A stretch of 64,000 nucleotides of DNA. Source: Brachyspira pilosicoli (GTDB lineage Bacteria; Spirochaetota; Brachyspiria; Brachyspirales; Brachyspiraceae). The position numbers and the translations under genes were made by a program. The stretch lies in NCBI RefSeq assembly GCF_036997485.1, contig NZ_JAWLPU010000002.1:62001-126000 (forward strand). Reading direction: 5' to 3'. This document shows, in pieces, positions 43,848-51,877 of the stretch (positions within the stretch are counted from its first letter, which is position 1; each line of letters opens with the position of its first letter). The notes beneath the pieces were generated by a model. The model saw nothing but the letters and a program-made list of their open reading frames with translations, was not told where the DNA came from and did no database searches.

Positions 43848-44279
43848 TTAATCGCTTAGCAAATCAATTCCTACTTTTTTTATTTTTAATAATATATCAT
43901 CAGTAGGTTTATCTTTTGCTATGATAGGTTCTCTAAATAAAATAATACCATTGTTTTTTGCATCACAAACCCAATCTCTCATCCATTTTCCATCTCCCCA
44001 GCTATAAGAGCCAAACAAAAATACTCTTTTATTTTTAAGAACCGGTTTTATATTATTATACATAGGCAAAAACTCGCTCTCTTCTAAAGTTTCAGCCCCC
44101 ATAGCAGGACAGCCTAAAGCTATTATAGAATACTCCCCAGCTTTATTTTTATCAAAATTATAAGCTTTAAACATGTCTGCTTGATACTTTTGAAGCTCTA
44201 TAGATTCTTTAAGAGCATTTGCCATAAGCTTAGTATTACCTGTTTTACTCCAGAAAACTATAGCTATTTTTTTATTCAT
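43848..44279 (-). CDS. Flavodoxin
   Basis: 143 residues. 'IVFWSKTGNTKLMANALKES' is the FMN phosphate loop, 'IALGCPAMGAETLEESEF' the 50s/60s loop, and 'KRVFLFGSYSWGDGKWMRDW' the 90s loop with the stacking Trp/Tyr. Short-chain flavodoxin electron carrier in the cytoplasm, with no lipobox, unlike the lipoprotein flavodoxin at 1.7 kb. It ends 21 bases before the cytidylate-kinase-like gene. Confidence 0.92.
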   Translation of the reverse strand: MNKKIAIVFWSKTGNTKLMANALKESIELQKYQADMFKAYNFDKNKAGEYSIIALGCPAMGAETLEESEFLPMYNNIKPVLKNKRVFLFGSYSWGDGKWMRDWVCDAKNNGIILFREPIIAKDKPTDDILLKIKKVGIDLLSD

Positions 44280-44283
44280 AAAT

Positions 44284-44601
44284 TTATTTTTTTAAATTTT
44301 CTTTTGCTTCTTCTATAGATTTTGACGCCTCTTCTAAAGATTTACTTAAAGTATCTTCAGCATTTTTCTTTACATCTTCTATAGTTTCGCCTGCCTTATC
44401 CAAGCTATTGTCTATAGCTTCCTCTGCCATATCTAAACTATTGTCTATAGCATCATTAGCAGTATTTAATCCTTCATCTATTTTTTCATCAACATTTTCA
44501 AGTAATTTATCAACTTGTTTTTCTATATTTTTTTTATCTTTCTCACAAGAAACAAAAAAGATTAAAGACATAATGGATAATACAAAAAATATTCGTTTCA
44601 T
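44284..44601 (-). CDS. Small lipoprotein with hendecad (11-residue) helical repeats
   Basis: 105 residues. Lipoprotein signal with the lipidated Cys at 19 ('LIFFVSCEKDKK'), a nine-residue linker, then seven perfect 11-residue units from 29 to the C-terminus, such as 'AIDNSLDMAEE', 'AIDNSLDKAGE', 'TIEDVKKNAED', 'TLSKSLEEASK'. Position 2 of each unit is always Ile, Val or Leu and position 9 mostly Ala. Eleven-residue periodicity makes amphipathic or right-handed coiled-coil helices, as in LEA, apolipoprotein and synuclein-like proteins. The gene shows matching 33-bp DNA periodicity. Function unknown; a membrane-surface or peptidoglycan spacer role is a guess. Confidence 0.8.
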   Translation of the reverse strand: MKRIFFVLSIMSLIFFVSCEKDKKNIEKQVDKLLENVDEKIDEGLNTANDAIDNSLDMAEEAIDNSLDKAGETIEDVKKNAEDTLSKSLEEASKSIEEAKENLKK

Positions 44602-44671
44602 ATAAAAAGTCCTTATCTAAGATATTATAATTATATTAATAATATACTATTTGTCAAGATAATATAACTTT

Positions 44672-45298
44672 TTAATCTATCCAAACCTGTCCAGTCTGAC
44701 AAGCCCCTATAAACATTATAGTTATTTTATCATTAGTCATTAATTTACCTAATTCTTCTGATTCAAATTGAAAACCTTCTTTTCCTTGCAAGTAAAAATC
44801 TATTGCGAACCAAATTCCATCTTCAATATTTTTTACATTGTTTTCTTTAGTGGCATCTAACAGATATAATACTGGGTCGTTTTTTAAACTGCATCCTATA
44901 TTAGCTAAAAATACATCAAATTTCACCTTAAAAGCAGTATAAACATCATTAGTGGATATTGGAGAAGTTGGTCTTGTTCTCCATTTTGATTTTAATGACA
45001 TAGATAAAGGTACAGCCGGCAAAGGATCAGGAATTGATTTATATATAAAATCAGTAAATACTTCTTTTACTTCCTTTGGTGTATGTGGAACCTCAAAAGA
45101 TAAAGCAGGTATTTGGCTATTAATATGATTTCTGGTTATAGTAATTATTCCATTATTAGTAACAAAATTTGTAATATAAATATAATTAGTTTCCGGATCA
45201 GTTATAATATTCTCTGGAGCAAGTATATTAGGACGCTGTTGTTGACACGATGAAATAGACATCATAAAAATAAATAAAATAAAGGCAACACGTATCAT
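44672..45298 (-). CDS. Predicted lipoprotein, unknown function
   Basis: 208 residues from the ATG at 45298 (an in-frame ATG at 45310 adds four and lies across the GGGAG). The signal 'FILFIFMMSISSCQQQ' gives a lipidated Cys at about residue 18. The mature part starts 'RPNILAPENIITDPETNYIY' and ends 'TIMFIGACQTGQVWID' and is otherwise featureless to me. An 11-bp inverted repeat lies directly upstream. Not obviously linked to its neighbours. Confidence 0.7.
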   Translation of the reverse strand: MIRVAFILFIFMMSISSCQQQRPNILAPENIITDPETNYIYITNFVTNNGIITITRNHINSQIPALSFEVPHTPKEVKEVFTDFIYKSIPDPLPAVPLSMSLKSKWRTRPTSPISTNDVYTAFKVKFDVFLANIGCSLKNDPVLYLLDATKENNVKNIEDGIWFAIDFYLQGKEGFQFESEELGKLMTNDKITIMFIGACQTGQVWID

Positions 45299-45313
45299 AG
45301 CTCCCTCCATAAC

Positions 45314-45367
45314 TTTACATACTTATTATAAGTAAATTATAATGCATCTACTTTAAAAGTATGTAAA
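45314..45367. promoter_or_regulatory. Inverted repeat upstream of a lipoprotein gene
   Basis: TTTACATACTT (45314-45324) and its exact complement AAGTATGTAAA (45357-45367) are separated by 32 bases that contain TATAAT-like sequences on the minus strand (candidate -10 boxes) and further TACTT/AAGTA half-sites. Operator use by a dimeric or looping regulator is possible. Confidence 0.4.
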
Positions 45368-45474
45368 TATTTTAGAAAAAAGCAACCATTATATAATTAA
45401 ATTTGTGTTAAAATTGATTTCTAAGAAACTAATAAAATATTTTATACAAAATTACATAATACTGTTTTAATGCA

Positions 45475-45828
45475 TCATATTTGAATATTGCTATAATCAT
45501 CTATATTTCTTACCGTTATTATAGTAATTGTTTTTAATGCATTATATTCTTTTACAAAATATTTTTTTAACAATCTTTTATTTTCTATAAACATAGTTTT
45601 TATTTTTTTATCTTGTTTTTTTATGTAGTTCTCTATTTTTAAAGCAATATTAATGTTTTCAACTCTCCAAGCTGATAAAAATTTAATAGGTTTATGTGCC
45701 TTAGTATATTTTGCCCCTTTGCCTTTACTATGTTTTATAAACCTCTCTTTTAAATTGTTTGTCACTCCAGTATAATAACTCCCATCTTCACAGAGAAGTA
45801 TATAAACATAATAAAACTCATTTTCCAT
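45475..45828 (-). CDS. GIY-YIG nuclease-domain protein (YhbQ-like)
   Basis: 117 residues. 'YYVYILLCEDGSYYTGVTNN' with 'LKERFIKHSKGKGAKYTKAH' gives the GIY-YIG fold of the UPF0213/YhbQ type, including the Tyr pair, the Arg in LKERF and the Glu of 'KIENYIKKQDKK'. Stand-alone proteins of this type are small nucleases of uncertain function. Its first 11 bases overlap the end of the SpsF-like gene, so the two are translationally coupled. It lacks any other domain. Confidence 0.85.
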   Translation of the reverse strand: MENEFYYVYILLCEDGSYYTGVTNNLKERFIKHSKGKGAKYTKAHKPIKFLSAWRVENINIALKIENYIKKQDKKIKTMFIENKRLLKKYFVKEYNALKTITIITVRNIDDYSNIQI

Positions 45829-46498
45829 TTTTTATGTCTCTTATAATATCATCAACATCAACATATATATCATTATTATATTTTTTAAAAATACTGCATA
45901 CATTATTATAATCTTCTATTGTATCTACAGTAGTTCTCAATTCTGGCATTCTAAAACTCTCTTCAGCTTCTGGATTTTCTATTTTAAATTTATTAGGATT
46001 TCTATAATGATACTGAGTAATATGTTCATGCTCAAAAGAATCATTAGAATTATCATTAGCATATTTTAAAGCCTCATAATTAATAACTTCCACACCGCTG
46101 CCATAAGGAAGCAAATCATAATGACTTAAATCTGCATTTGTTTTTATATGATGTTCTATTATAGAATCCAATGCCTTTATACTCACTAATGGATTATCTC
46201 CAGTAGCACGCACTATAATATCTCCATTAAACTTTTCTGCAGCTTTCACATATCTATCTAAAACATCTTCTTCGCTTCCTACAAAATAATTGCATTTGAG
46301 ATTTTCAAATATTTTACTAAACTCATTATAAGATTTCTCTTCTGTAGCAACTATAACATCATTAGCCATTTTAGAACTTCTTAGCCTTTTTATAATAAGC
46401 TCAAGCATAGTGCTGCAACCTGCCATAGGTTTTAATGCCTTTCTTGGAAGCCTTGTAGAGCCAACCCTCGAAGCAAGTATAATAATTATCTTTTTCAT
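45818..46498 (-). CDS. SpsF-like cytidylyltransferase family protein
   Basis: 226 residues of the nucleotidyltransferase group that includes SpsF and relates to NeuA/KdsB. 'IIILASRVGSTRLPRKALKP' is the CTP-binding motif, then 'VDVDDIIRDIK' near the end and 'DIIVRATGDNPLVSIKALDS' in the middle (metal-binding D in GDNP). 'HEHITQYHYRNPNKFKI' is typical of SpsF. Probably activates a sugar acid or other substrate for glycan synthesis; KdsB itself has a different C-terminal region. It is 29 bases after truB. Confidence 0.85.
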   Translation of the reverse strand: MKKIIIILASRVGSTRLPRKALKPMAGCSTMLELIIKRLRSSKMANDVIVATEEKSYNEFSKIFENLKCNYFVGSEEDVLDRYVKAAEKFNGDIIVRATGDNPLVSIKALDSIIEHHIKTNADLSHYDLLPYGSGVEVINYEALKYANDNSNDSFEHEHITQYHYRNPNKFKIENPEAEESFRMPELRTTVDTIEDYNNVCSIFKKYNNDIYVDVDDIIRDIKNGK

Positions 46499-46527
46499 TT
46501 TTTAATTCCTCATTATAAATTAAATAA

Positions 46528-47388
46528 TCACACATCTATAAAAGAGTATCTATTAGAATCATTAATATTACTTATAATAGCTAATAAATTATTATCTCTA
46601 TCAACTAAAGCTAAATATTTATTTTTTATATTTATATTTTCTATTAATTTTGTGTTTCCAGAGAGTATTTGCTTTATATCTTTTTCATCTTCTATTAAAA
46701 GTTTATCAAAGTTTTTAAACATATCAAAAAAAGAAATGATATTATTAGTATTTATATTTTCTAAATTAATAGCGTTATCAATATTATAATCGCCAATAGA
46801 AGTTCTTATTAAATCTTTTGTGTAAGCAAGATTATTAGTAAGCTTTCCAATATCTCTTACTATTGCCCTAATATAAGTACCCTTACTCACAGAAGTTTTA
46901 ATCGTAAAATAAGGATAATCGTATTCTAATAACTCTATATTATTTATAAAAACATTCACGCTATTTAATTGAAACTCTTTATTTTCTCTTGCTAAATCAT
47001 AAGCCCTTTTGCCGTCAATTTTTTTAGCACTATATATTGGAGGTTTTTGAAAGATACTGCCTAAAAAATTATCCTTTATCAATGTTTCTAATTCATTAAA
47101 ACTTAGTATATTTTGATTTTGTATTATTTCTAAAGTTTTACCATCAACATCATCAGTATCCCTACTCTCTCCAAAAACGCCTCTTGCAATATATTCTTTA
47201 TATAAATCATCAAATAAAAAAAATAATTTAGTGTATCTTCCCAAAGCTATTATTAAAACCCCAGAAGCAAAAGGGTCAAGCGTACCGACATGCCCTATTC
47301 TTTTTTCTTTTAATATAGGTTTTAATTTTCTTATAACATCAAAAGAAGTAATGCCTTTGGGTTTATTTACTATCAGAAAGCCTTTCAT
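46528..47388 (-). CDS. truB: tRNA pseudouridine55 synthase
   Basis: Makes pseudouridine 55 in the T arm of tRNAs. 'GFLIVNKPKGITSFDVIRKL' at the start, the catalytic Asp in 'RIGHVGTLDPFASGVLIIAL', 'KPPIYSAKKIDGKRAYDLAR' and 'VSKGTYIRAIVRDIG' are diagnostic. 286 residues from the second Met (47388), directly before the conserved KGFL. The C-terminal PUA-like part is short and divergent. rbfA, often a neighbour, is far away here. Confidence 0.94.
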   Translation of the reverse strand: MKGFLIVNKPKGITSFDVIRKLKPILKEKRIGHVGTLDPFASGVLIIALGRYTKLFFLFDDLYKEYIARGVFGESRDTDDVDGKTLEIIQNQNILSFNELETLIKDNFLGSIFQKPPIYSAKKIDGKRAYDLARENKEFQLNSVNVFINNIELLEYDYPYFTIKTSVSKGTYIRAIVRDIGKLTNNLAYTKDLIRTSIGDYNIDNAINLENINTNNIISFFDMFKNFDKLLIEDEKDIKQILSGNTKLIENINIKNKYLALVDRDNNLLAIISNINDSNRYSFIDV

Positions 47389-47416
47389 AAACATTTACAC
47401 TCAGCAACAAACAAAT

Positions 47417-48154
47417 TTAAGTAACTATTATCTGAAGAGAATTAAAATATATATTAATAATATTAGCAGATATGTTTGGAATATCGCTATATCTTTTGTT
47501 TGATATATTATTTCCTATAGAAAGCACCAAATCCGAAATGGTATTCATATTATGTCTTAAGGCTTCTATTTGCTGTGCAGATAAATCTAATAATTGAATA
47601 TTACTTCTATCGAATTCTGTTAATGCATTTTTTACAGCAGAATCTAAAAGCTGATAAACTACTATAAGTCTATTTTCTTCTGTTTCTGTGAGAACTGTGG
47701 TATTAAGTCCATATATCTTTGAAAGCTCATTCATTCTATTTGCTGTTTTATATATAGCGTTAATATTATCTACAAACCAATTAATATTATTTCTTTTTCT
47801 CATATCTGATAATACATATTTAATATCATGAAGTATAGAATAGCCCGCACTCTCATCTTCTCCGCTTGCTATATAATAATGCGAACGTATTAAAATATCT
47901 TGCAAACTATCAAAATCTGTTTTCCATTGAGGGTCTTCACTATTAGCATTATAATATTTTTTTTTGAAAGCATTCCAATCTATTATAAATCTCTCTATAC
48001 TCTCTTTTCTATTTTGATTATTAATATTCGCAGTATAAAGCAATGTTCTTATATAAGATTTGTCAAGCAATGCCATATCTTCAAGTAAAGTATTTTCTTT
48101 TTTACCGCAAGAGATTAATAATACTAAAACAATTAAATATACTCTATTTCTCAA
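47417..48154 (-). CDS. Predicted lipoprotein, helical
   Basis: 245 residues with lipoprotein signal 'LIVLVLLISCGKK' (Cys at residue 16). The mature part looks all-helical ('LLDSAVKNALTEFDRSNIQL', 'LSAQQIEALRHNMNTISDLV') without recognised domain. It lies 28 bases upstream of truB on the same strand and divergent from another lipoprotein gene with 62 bases between them. Confidence 0.72.
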   Translation of the reverse strand: MRNRVYLIVLVLLISCGKKENTLLEDMALLDKSYIRTLLYTANINNQNRKESIERFIIDWNAFKKKYYNANSEDPQWKTDFDSLQDILIRSHYYIASGEDESAGYSILHDIKYVLSDMRKRNNINWFVDNINAIYKTANRMNELSKIYGLNTTVLTETEENRLIVVYQLLDSAVKNALTEFDRSNIQLLDLSAQQIEALRHNMNTISDLVLSIGNNISNKRYSDIPNISANIINIYFNSLQIIVT

Positions 48155-48216
48155 TTAAATATTCCCATTCTTTTTTTATTTATTGATTAATATATTAAAA
48201 TAATGTAATATAAATT

Positions 48217-48843
48217 ATGGAAAAAAACAAGATATATTTTTTAATAATATTATTATTAACAATTGTTTCATGCAAAAAGAATAACATAGAAAAAGGAATA
48301 CTATATTCTACTGGCTATAGCGATTTAAGTTATGAAGCAAGCAGAGAAAAAGCAATAGAAAATATGTACTATTATATAGCTGAAAAAACTGCTCCAAGCA
48401 TTAATAGAAACGACTATAATGTTGTAGGCGTATTTTTAAAAGATTCTAATATAATAGACTTTAATAATAAAGAAATAACAAAAATAAAAAATTACAAAAA
48501 AAATGATAATTATTATACAGATATAAAAGTGGAAGACTCTTCTATATACACAAACTCTCTGCAGGCTTTAAATAAAATAGTAAGAGAAGGAAAAATAGAA
48601 GGCAATATTTTTAGAGCAACTGCCTCTATACAATTAACAGAAAATGCAAAACTAAGTCCTTATACAAGGCAAATGCTTACACAAAATGCATTAAAAAGAG
48701 CTTACGAATCTTTATATTATATGTTATTAAAAGAAGGAATAGATGTTAATAAAGTTGTAGAATTAACTAACAATGCTTATATATCAGAAGAGAGCTATAG
48801 CGAAAATGAATATAATGTTGTGATAGAAACAGAAATAAATTAG
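48217..48843 (+). CDS. Predicted lipoprotein, LPP20-like
   Basis: 208 residues with lipoprotein signal 'LIILLLTIVSCKKN' (Cys at residue 19). Near the start 'YSTGYSDLSYEASREKAIEN' has the Gly-x-(S/G)...A...A-x-x-N pattern of LPP20/FlgT-like proteins, where a small alpha/beta domain follows. Assignment to that superfamily is tentative. An ExbB/MotA-type gene starts 57 bases downstream on the same strand. Confidence 0.68.
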   Translation: MEKNKIYFLIILLLTIVSCKKNNIEKGILYSTGYSDLSYEASREKAIENMYYYIAEKTAPSINRNDYNVVGVFLKDSNIIDFNNKEITKIKNYKKNDNYYTDIKVEDSSIYTNSLQALNKIVREGKIEGNIFRATASIQLTENAKLSPYTRQMLTQNALKRAYESLYYMLLKEGIDVNKVVELTNNAYISEESYSENEYNVVIETEIN

Positions 48844-48900
48844 TAATGATTGATTTTTTATGTATATACAATTATAATTATTAGAAACGGAGAATATAAA

Positions 48901-49530
48901 ATGAATAATGTTATAAATGGAATTTTTGGAGCTACTTCTTTGCTTAATGTTGCTATGATAATATGTTGGATAGCTTTATTATTATGTTCTCTAATAGCAC
49001 TAACAGCAATAGTTGATAGGTTTATTTATTTTAATAAAGTAAAAGCACAAGATGATGCATTAGCACCAAAACTCCATGCTCTAATAAAAGATAATGATAT
49101 AAAAACAGCAATAGCATTATGTGAAACAAGCAATTCTCCATTATCAAACATAGTATTAGAAGGTTTAAAAAATATAGAAATAATAAAAGAATCAATGATA
49201 ATGCAGTCAAATAAAGAGCTTCCAAAATTAGAGAGATTTATTTCTACGCTATCTACAATATCAACAGTAGCACCGCTATTAGGACTTCTCGGCACAATAC
49301 TTGGTATGATAGAATCTTTCGGAGTGATGGCATCTGTTGGAAGCGGTAATCCTATAGCTCTTGCAAGCGGTATAGCAAATGCACTTCTTACAACAGCAGC
49401 TGGTCTTGTTATAGCAATACCTACAGTTGTTTTTTATAACTATTTCGTAAATGCTCTAAACTCAAGAATAAGTTTTATGGAAAATGTTTCTAATGAGATT
49501 TCAGACTATTTAAGCAAGAAAGATAAATAA
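48901..49530 (+). CDS. MotA/TolQ/ExbB proton-channel family protein
   Basis: 209 residues with three membrane helices: one near 17-38 ('MIICWIALLLCSLIALTAIV') and two forming the family core ('TISTVAPLLGLLGTILGMIE' and 'ASGIANALLTTAAGLVIAIP'). These match ExbB/TolQ better than MotA. With an ExbD/TolR partner such proteins turn the proton gradient into work on outer-membrane systems. No ExbD, TolR or TonB gene follows; the next gene is convergent. The start at 48901 follows GGAG; a longer frame from 48850 is not supported. Confidence 0.88.
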   Translation: MNNVINGIFGATSLLNVAMIICWIALLLCSLIALTAIVDRFIYFNKVKAQDDALAPKLHALIKDNDIKTAIALCETSNSPLSNIVLEGLKNIEIIKESMIMQSNKELPKLERFISTLSTISTVAPLLGLLGTILGMIESFGVMASVGSGNPIALASGIANALLTTAAGLVIAIPTVVFYNYFVNALNSRISFMENVSNEISDYLSKKDK

Positions 49531-49576
49531 TTTTATATATACATAAACAACTATATTTTCTCATAGTTTTTTTCTT

Positions 49577-49690
49577 CAACTTTTTCCCGCCGCAAAAAGT
49601 TGCAAAAAATGCAAAATGATTTAATTTTGTACGTTATAAATATATATAAAATATAAGATAATGCTTATATTTTTGTTAAAAATGAAGTTC
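49577..49690. repeat. Dispersed hairpin element, copy B
   Basis: CAACTTTTT (49577-49585), loop CCCGCCGC, AAAAAGTTG (49594-49602), followed by CAAAAAATGCAA and, about 36 bases on, 'atataagataa', 'tatattttt' and 'ttaaaaat'. Copy C (58063-58180) has the same blocks at nearly the same spacing with a different but still complementary stem. It lies in the 275-base gap between convergent genes, which holds no gene that I can see. Confidence 0.65.
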
Positions 49691-49739
49691 TTTTGCTTCT
49701 TTTATTAATATAGAAGAAGTGTGGCTTTGCCCAATAAAT

Positions 49740-49783
49740 AAAAAACATACAAGAATTTTTAACAAACTTAAAAATTCTTGTAT
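49740..49783 (-). terminator. trpS terminator
   Basis: ATACAAGAATTTTTAA (49747-49762) and its exact 16-base complement (49768-49783) flank a five-base loop. On the minus strand the stem is followed by G and six T residues (49745-49740). It lies 22 bases beyond the trpS stop. Confidence 0.85.
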
Positions 49784-49805
49784 ACTTGAACAAAACTATT
49801 GAAGA

Positions 49806-50810
49806 TTATTTTCTCTTGCGGTCATTAAGCCCCATCAAATCGCGTACTTCATAAAGTGTCTTTTCAGCTACTTCTGAAGCATTCTTTGCCCCCTCTTTAA
49901 GAACATCATAAACATAATCTAAATCATTAGAATATTTATTTATATTTTCTCTTATGGGAGCTAATTCTTTATTAATATTTGCTGCGAGCATTCTCTTACA
50001 TTGTACGCATCCAATAGAAGCATTTTTACAGCCTTCGCAAACTTCTTTTTGTTCCTCTTCGCTTGAGAAAATTTTATGATAAGAATAAACATTACAAATA
50101 TCAGGATTACCTTTATCCGTTTTTAATTTTCTATTAGTGTCTGTCATAGCTTTTTGCATTATTAGTTTTTCTGTTTCTTCTGCTGTAAGCGATAATGCTA
50201 TGTGATTATTTAATGACTTACTCATTTTGTTTACGCCGTCAAGACCTAATATTCTTAACACCTTACCATGATAAGTGTCTGGCTCTTTAAAATATTCTCC
50301 AAATCTATTATTAAACTTTCTTACTATCATTCTTGTAAGCTCAACATGCTGTTCTTGGTCTTCACCAACAGGCACTATATCAGGGTGATAAAGTAAAATA
50401 TCAGCAGCCATTAATGACGGATATGTAAGTAAAGCTGCATTAATATTTTCAACATTCTTTCTTGATTTATCTTTGTACTGTGTCATTCTTTCTAATTCTG
50501 CTACAGGTATAATAGAATTAAATATCCAAGCAAGTTCAGTATGAGCCCTCACATCAGACTGCACAAATATAGAACATTTTTTAGGATCAAGTCCTGAAGC
50601 TAAATATTCTACAGCAGCATTAATTATTCTTTTTTGCATCTCTTTTACATCATATTCTATAGTAATAGCATGATAATCAACTATACAAAAAAAGCCATAA
50701 TACTCATCAAGTATATCAGCCCAATTTTTCAAAGCTCCAAGATAGTTACCTATATGAAGCGAACCTGTAGGCTGTATTCCGCTTAACATTATTTTTTTAT
50801 TATTATTCAT
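49806..50810 (-). CDS. trpS: Tryptophanyl-tRNA synthetase
   Basis: Class I synthetase charging tRNA-Trp. 'SGIQPTGSLHIGNYLGALKN' carries the HIGH-type motif (HIGN), 'DQEQHVELTR' and 'NKMSKSLNNHI' the KMSKS motif. 334 residues matches bacterial TrpRS. An inserted Cys cluster, 'CEGCKNASIGCVQCKRML', as in several bacterial TrpRS proteins, could bind metal. It is 33 bases after the PSP1 gene in the same direction. No T-box or Trp-rich leader is visible in that short gap. Confidence 0.95.
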   Translation of the reverse strand: MNNNKKIMLSGIQPTGSLHIGNYLGALKNWADILDEYYGFFCIVDYHAITIEYDVKEMQKRIINAAVEYLASGLDPKKCSIFVQSDVRAHTELAWIFNSIIPVAELERMTQYKDKSRKNVENINAALLTYPSLMAADILLYHPDIVPVGEDQEQHVELTRMIVRKFNNRFGEYFKEPDTYHGKVLRILGLDGVNKMSKSLNNHIALSLTAEETEKLIMQKAMTDTNRKLKTDKGNPDICNVYSYHKIFSSEEEQKEVCEGCKNASIGCVQCKRMLAANINKELAPIRENINKYSNDLDYVYDVLKEGAKNASEVAEKTLYEVRDLMGLNDRKRK

Positions 50811-50843
50811 AACTATAACTCCAAATATTAATCATTAATATTA

Positions 50844-51797
50844 TTATTCTGCCTTTATATTAGCAACCAAAACACCATTTTGATTTTCTAACTCATTAGC
50901 ATTTATATAAAATAATCTCTTATCTTCTGTTTCAACTAATAAAGTTTTATTTAAAGGATTCAAATCTTTTATAGAAGCAGGAGTATTATTAAATATTAAT
51001 TTAGTTCCTACTTTAGGCAAATCCTTTTTAAGAGCACAATAAGCTTTATATTCATGAGCCAAACAGCACATAAGTCTTCCGCATTGTCCTGATATTTTCA
51101 TTGTATTTAAAAGCATGCTTTGCTCTTTTGCCATTTTTATAGTGATAGTTTCAAACTTGCCGTTTTTTACCCTGCAGCATAATTCTCTGCCGCATATTCC
51201 GCATCCTCCTATAGCCCTAGCCTCATCTCTAACTCCAATCTGCCTTAATTCTATGCGTGTCTTAAAATGTGCTGCCAAATCTTTTACAAGCTCCCTAAAG
51301 TCAATTCTTTCCTCTGCTATAAACTCAAATAATAATTTTGCCCTATCAAGAAAATAATAAGAGCTAATAAGTTTCAAATCTAAATTATGATTATTAACTT
51401 TTTCTTTGCAGATTTTAAAAGCCTCAACAGCATCTTCTTTATTTTTACTATGCTGTTTTAAATCATCTTCTGTTGCTTTTCTTACTATATTAAATATTTT
51501 ATTTTTTTTAGGTTTTACTATATGAGCTTCATCATCCACCATATCTTTCATCTCTTCAGATATCTCTTCGTCAGTTGTAGTGTCTTCAGACATATTTTCT
51601 TGACTGCTATCTTCTACATTGTTACTATTAAATGCTTCCATATCTATATCTTCAAAATTAACAATATATCCCAACTCAATCCCCTCATCAGTCTCTACAA
51701 TACAAGCATCTTTTATATTTATGTTTTCTATATGTGCATGTTCAAACTTGCCAAAATTGGAATCTCTAAACTTTACATGAGCTACATTTTTTATCAT
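50844..51797 (-). CDS. PSP1-domain protein (YaaT/RicT-like)
   Basis: 317 residues. The conserved PSP1 core at about 155-250 includes 'YYFLDRAKLLFEFIAEERID', 'FRELVKDLAAHFKTRIELRQ', 'GVRDEARAIGGCGICGRELC' and 'MLLNTMKISGQCGRLMCCLA'. The six or more Cys residues match YaaT/RicT, which in Bacillus is part of an Fe-S-containing Y-complex that affects RNA processing, sporulation and competence. An acidic insertion ('EENMSEDTTTDEEISEEMKD'-like region near 70-95) is extra. It precedes trpS. Confidence 0.88.
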   Translation of the reverse strand: MIKNVAHVKFRDSNFGKFEHAHIENINIKDACIVETDEGIELGYIVNFEDIDMEAFNSNNVEDSSQENMSEDTTTDEEISEEMKDMVDDEAHIVKPKKNKIFNIVRKATEDDLKQHSKNKEDAVEAFKICKEKVNNHNLDLKLISSYYFLDRAKLLFEFIAEERIDFRELVKDLAAHFKTRIELRQIGVRDEARAIGGCGICGRELCCRVKNGKFETITIKMAKEQSMLLNTMKISGQCGRLMCCLAHEYKAYCALKKDLPKVGTKLIFNNTPASIKDLNPLNKTLLVETEDKRLFYINANELENQNGVLVANIKAE

Positions 51798-51877
51798 CTA
51801 TAAACCTCTATTTTTATGTTGTAAGTCAAAAATAAATTATTAAATATTTTATTTTTAAGTTAATATAATTGCAAGTA

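Noticed and set aside
45818-46498. SpsF-like gene as kdsB (CMP-Kdo synthetase)
   Set aside because: The middle and C-terminal motifs match SpsF-type proteins and not KdsB, despite the shared CTP-binding start.
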